Origin: Stenogyne calaminthoides
Lineage: Eukaryota > Streptophyta > Magnoliopsida > Lamiales > Lamiaceae
Assembly: GCA_037126765.1 (NCBI GenBank)
Contig: JBBCBC010000001.1
Location: 24,660,804 to 24,724,803, forward strand
Reading direction: 5' to 3'
DNA: 64,000 nucleotides
The translations under genes were made by a program, and so were the position numbers. The notes under the pieces are model-generated. The model did no database searches. It saw only the letters and a program-made list of their open reading frames with translations, and was not told the DNA's origin. Below are positions 59,863 through 64,000 of the stretch, in pieces. Each line of letters begins with the position of its first letter. Position 1 is the first letter of the stretch.

Positions 59863-61852
59863 TGTTGCGAAATTAGGGGTGCCCGGATCTATTCGAGGTG
59901 AATTTAAATACATATTTAAATTAATTAATTAATTACTAACATGAATTAATCCTAAACCAATTCAACATAATAATCAATAAGCAAATAAACAACATGCGTA
60001 CACGAAATTCACGTAAATCCTAAGCATGCGGAATATAGGAGTTACGAAATTACGTACCTCTTGTAGAGACAACCGTTGAGACGATGGATCTACCCAAAGT
60101 GCCTTCTCAAATATGTCCCATGTCCACGAACGTAATCCGGTGGGAGGATTCACACGAACGATTTTAACAAGAGAGAAAGTAAAATATTTTGTCACCACCT
60201 TTGTGGATTTCAAATATTTCCAACACATGGAATTGCACTTGGGAATGAAGGATTCATCCCCTATATATAGGACAGGGGGGGACGATTTTTTGAGGAGAAA
60301 AATAAGGAAGAAAATATTTTTCTTGGTCTCCAAGAAATCTTGAATATATCTCCTATATTCTTTTCTCCTTAATTAATTTTTTCCATAAAAATCTCTCTTC
60401 CCTTTTTCCCTAAATTTTCGAAAATAACAAGGCAATAGGAATCAAGATTTGACTTCTTGAATTTATGGGATAATTATGTATTCCAAGAATACTTATCTCT
60501 TTCCACAAAATATCTACAAGAAAATCAAGAAAATCTTTTCTTCCTTTTTCCTACAAATTTTTGAAAAAAAAATAGAAATATTAGGCAAAATATTGTATTA
60601 TCCTTTTTCGTTAATTGGACTTTATTTTGGGCTATTTGAGGGGCCTTTAGGAGAATTAAGATTGGGCCTCCAATGGGCTATGAAGCTTTAATATTTAGCC
60701 AAAATATTATCCAAGCCCATTAATATTAATTTACTCCACTATAAAATTAATATTGAACTATCCATCTTAACACAGATTACGACTTCACAATAATATGGCT
60801 CCCGGTCATTATTTCCAGCGTTTAAGATTATCTTAGTCCATTAATTAATTAAGTCACTGAACAGACTTTATATTAATTAATATATTTATCATTGGAGTAA
60901 AAACAGCTCAACGTTATTATACATACTGGAAATAAATTTCCACTTGCAAGATTTGGTATGATAAAGATTTCGAGCCCACCAAGGGGACAAACAAGCCGTA
61001 CTTGCACGCGATTCTCCATATTAAATCTTAGCAATCGTCATGTAATGAATAGTATTGCCCATTAACATGTTATGTGCGTTCTTGGCTTATTCTCCAAGTC
61101 AAAACAAAATCACCGTCCTTCTTTTTCTCTCTTTATTTTAATCTTCTAGAAATTGGGATATCTTTCAAAGATGCACTTCAATCTCGCAGGATCTCTTTTC
61201 TTTAGATAAGAATTTGGGCCTGCACTGGGTACTCTGTGTGGGCTTTTGCAACACAAATTTGGCTCAACCATATTCCACCAAAAATCATCTAAATACAGTA
61301 AAAAATACAAGAATAGATCAAGTGTGGAATAATATCATCAAAACACACATAAGTAATTAATCGTGTCATCTTAATACAAACGAGTCCAATAAATTGCACT
61401 CTAATATATTAAAAACATGCATAATTTACTACTTACCACTTTCATGATGGATTGTTCATTTCCATCTGGGTTGTGAGTTTGTACTGAAGAATTTATCCTC
61501 TTGTAGGTCCTTTTCAGCGCATCATAATGCACTAGTGTAATCCCTTGGTCAAGACAAGTCAATCCGAGCATTACACTTCAACCTTTCATGATGGGTTGTT
61601 CATTTCCATCTGGGTTGTGAATTTGTACTTAGTCACGAGGAACTGTTAATTTGATCTTCTGTGATCTGGTATCACCAAATTAACTACAACGTAACACGTA
61701 CTGACTTTATCAAACGGGTATGCAGTAAATATATATAACATTCGTTTATATTTAATGCAACATGTGATAAATAATTTATTTCAGTAAAATAAATAAAAAA
61801 TTCAGTTTGGTTAAACAAAGTAAAAAGCATATTTTTCAGTATAACCTCAACA
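59863..61852 (-). repeat. 3' LTR of the minus-strand Copia element, rearranged
   Basis: The plus strand reads TGTTGCGAAATTAGG at one end and ATAACCTCAACA at the other. The part 61059-61438 does not belong to this LTR family: it matches the end of the Athila-type LTR (compare 39190-39560). A 48-bp LTR segment is present twice, at about 61439-61486 and 61583-61630. Confidence 0.8.
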
Positions 61853-61930
61853 ATCTCCCACTTATACTCAAAGTCTACTTTTAAGTATACTACATCATGT
61901 CTCATGTTCTATGTGACATCTAATGTCACC

Positions 61931-62351
61931 CTACACGAACCTAATAATATTTCTCCCACTTATACTCAAAGCAGATTGGCAACGCTCTTGACACACATTC
62001 CTTCCACATGTCTCTCGAATGTACTCAGAGGCAGACCCTTTGTGAATGGATCTACTAGGTTGTCTTCGACGCCATCTTTGCCAATTTATGTCTCCTCTCT
62101 TAACGATTTCTCGTATAAGATGGTATTTTCTTTCTATGTGTTTACTGGCCTTGTGGGCCCTCTGTTCCCTAGAATTTGCAACTGCTCCGGCGTTATCATA
62201 GTAAACCGTGATCGTGCTGGGCAAATCCGGAATGACGTCCAAGTCCACTAGGAAGTTCTTGAGCTAAACCGCTTTTTCGCCACACAAGCAACTACGTATT
62301 CGGCTTCCATGGTAGAATCGGCGATGCATTTCTGCTTAATGCTTCTCCATG
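61931..62351 (-). pseudogene. RNase H end of the minus-strand Copia element
   Basis: [20 protein letters not shown] and [18 protein letters not shown] are RNase H C-terminal motifs of this family. The frame differs from the adjacent RT, and the last part is garbled (KGSASEYIRETCGR), so it is not functional. It is the intact-order copy of the duplicated segment. Confidence 0.8.
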
Positions 62352-63578
62352 TCATGGCTCCTCCCCCCAGGCAGAACACACTACCCGAGGTTGACTTCTG
62401 GAGTCTATGTCTGATTGGAAATCTGAGTCCGTGTAACTGATGGGGATTAGACTGTCTGATTGATAAACTAACATTCTGTCATGTGTCCTCTTCAGATACT
62501 TCAGAATGTTCTTAACCGCATTCCAATGCTCTTTCCCAGGGTTACTTTGATATCTTGCCACCTTGCCTACACGACAAGCGGATATCCGGTCTCGCATGCA
62601 CAACATTGCATACATGAGGCTTCCTACAGCTGAAGCATAAGGAACGCCCTTCATGTCATCTATTTCCTTTTGTGTCTTGGGACACATTTCCTTGGATAGA
62701 TGGATTCCGTGTCTGAAAGGTACAAAACCTTTCTTGGAATCTTTTATGCTGAATTGCTTCAAAACTGCATCTATATATGAGGTTTGCAAAAGCCCGATCA
62801 TTATTTTCCTGCGATCTTGAGTGATCTTGATCCCTAGGACGTAACCGGCTTCCCCTAAATCCTTCATATCAAACTGTTTTGACAGCCATGCCCTTACGTC
62901 TGACAACATCTTTGCATCGTTCCCGATGAGCAGAATGTCATCTACGTATAGTACCAAGAATACCAAGGCAGTTCCGTCACGCTTTTTAAACTCACAACTT
63001 TCGAAATTGTTTTGATCAAAACCGTAGGATTTTATAACTTGATCGAAAAACTGATTCCAAGCACGGGATGCTTGCTTTAGTCCATAAATGGACTTCTTTA
63101 GCTTGCAAACCAGATGCTCTTGGCCTTTTTTAATGAAGCCTTCGGGTTGTTGCATATAGATCTCTTCTTCAAGACTTCCATTGAGGAAAGCGGTCTTGAC
63201 ATCCATTTGTCAGATCTCAAAGTCTAGGTGCGCAGCAATCGACAAGAGAATGCGGATGGATTTGAGCATTGCTACGGGCGAAAAGGTTTCCTCATAGTCG
63301 ATCCCTTCTTTCTGAGTGTACCCTTTCGCCACGAGTCTTGCTTTAAAGGTTTCAACCTTTCCATCCGGTCCCTTTTTTCTCTTGTATACCCACTTGCATC
63401 CAATGGGTTTTACCCCATTAAGTGGTTCAACTAGCTCCCACACTTTATTGTGATCCCTTGAACCCATCTCGGCTTCCATTGCGGTTTGCCAAGAATTTGG
63501 ATCCTTGTCTTGGATCGCCTCGTTGTAGGACCATGGATCTAATTCTTCTCCTGAGATCAAGTCCGAGGATCTACTAGT
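62352..63578 (-). pseudogene. Reverse transcriptase of the minus-strand Copia element
   Basis: The RT shows [54 protein letters not shown] and catalytic YVDDILLIGN. One TGA at 63207-63209 stands where Trp is expected (FEI*QMDV). It closely matches the RT at 28965-30050. Its upstream end at 63578 joins a second RNase H copy. Confidence 0.9.
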
Positions 63579-64000
63579 CAGACCCTTTGTAAATGGATCT
63601 ACTAGGTTGTCTTCGGACGCTATCTTTGCCACCTCTATGTCTCCTCTCTTAACGATTTCTCGTATAAGATGGTATTTTCTTTCTATGTGTTTACTGGCCT
63701 TGTGGGCCCTCGATTCCCTAGAATTTGCAACTGCTCCGGCGTTATCACAGTAAACCGTGATCGTGCTGGGCAAATCCGGAATGACGTCCAAGTCCACTAG
63801 GAAGTTCTTGAGCTAAACCGCTTCTTTCGCTGCTTCACAAGCAACTACGTATTCGGCTTCCATGGTAGAATCGGCGATGCATTTCTGCTTAACGCTTCTC
63901 CATGTCATGGATCCTCCCCCCAGGCAGAACACACTACCCGAGGTTGACTTCTGGAGTCTATGTCTGATTGGAAATCTGAGTCCGTGTAACTGATGGGGAT
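63579..64000 (-). pseudogene. Second copy of the RNase H segment, fused in frame to RT
   Basis: It repeats 62032-62453 at an offset of 1547 bp with small differences. On the minus strand the frame reads RNase H ([31 protein letters not shown]) and then continues directly into the pre-RT linker ([13 protein letters not shown]) and RT, an order opposite to the normal RT then RNase H. It runs off the window. Confidence 0.85.

Larger units (their letters stand above)
59863..64000 (-). mobile_element. Copia retrotransposon, 3' part, minus orientation, cut by window end
   Basis: LTR at 59863-61852, purine tract at about 61853-61866 (complement of TAAGTGGGAGAT), then RNase H and RT. The LTR is of the same family as 23179-32383. 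A 422-bp or longer segment occurs twice (62032-62453 and 63579-64000). The element continues past 64000. Confidence 0.88.

Overview
This window is nuclear DNA of a flowering plant, most likely a eudicot. It holds one intact spliced host gene set in about 60 kb of layered LTR retrotransposons, solo LTRs and foldback/MITE elements. The host gene has GT-AG introns. The retroelements carry plant-type primer sites (initiator Met tRNA for Copia, Asp-type for Ty3/gypsy) and plant lineage hallmarks such as a second RNase H in a Tat-type gypsy element and an Athila-style tail. No rRNA, tRNA, CRISPR or bacterial operon was seen.

Layout. 1-8893: a Tat-lineage Ty3/gypsy element on the minus strand, cut by the window start, with gag, protease, RT, RNase H, a second RNase H and integrase in order. 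A Copia solo LTR (1748-3604, target duplication TGCGG) splits it. 8894-12703: start of a minus-strand Copia element (gag fragment, long leader, primer site, 1.6-kb LTR) that the Tat element invaded. 12741-13236: a foldback element. 14075-17523: the only host gene, a seven-exon RING-H2 E3 ubiquitin ligase of the BIG BROTHER-RELATED type, with small MITEs in its introns. 17524-20309: gene remnant and repeats.

20310-37281: a DNA element with arms of about 0.8 kb, split by a gag-only Athila-type element (21815-36734), whose 5' LTR is itself split by a nearly complete 9.2-kb Copia element (23179-32383, duplication AGTAG). 37722-42769: three LTRs inside one another (duplications GTTAC, TCCTA, GACAG). 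43505-58027: a complete 14.5-kb SIRE-like Copia element (duplication ATCTT) with an extra reading-frame region 3' of pol. 58571-59862: LTR fragments. 59863-64000: 3' end of a minus-strand Copia element of the same LTR family, with a rearranged LTR and a duplicated RNase H segment fused in frame to RT.

Only the E3 ligase looks functional. Every element coding region inspected has stop codons or frameshifts. The strongest unexplained signals are a recurrent CAG/CTG versus CG(A) discrepancy in the SIRE-like element, which may be an assembly error tied to CHG methylation, and the promoter-like segment plus extra ORF inside that element.
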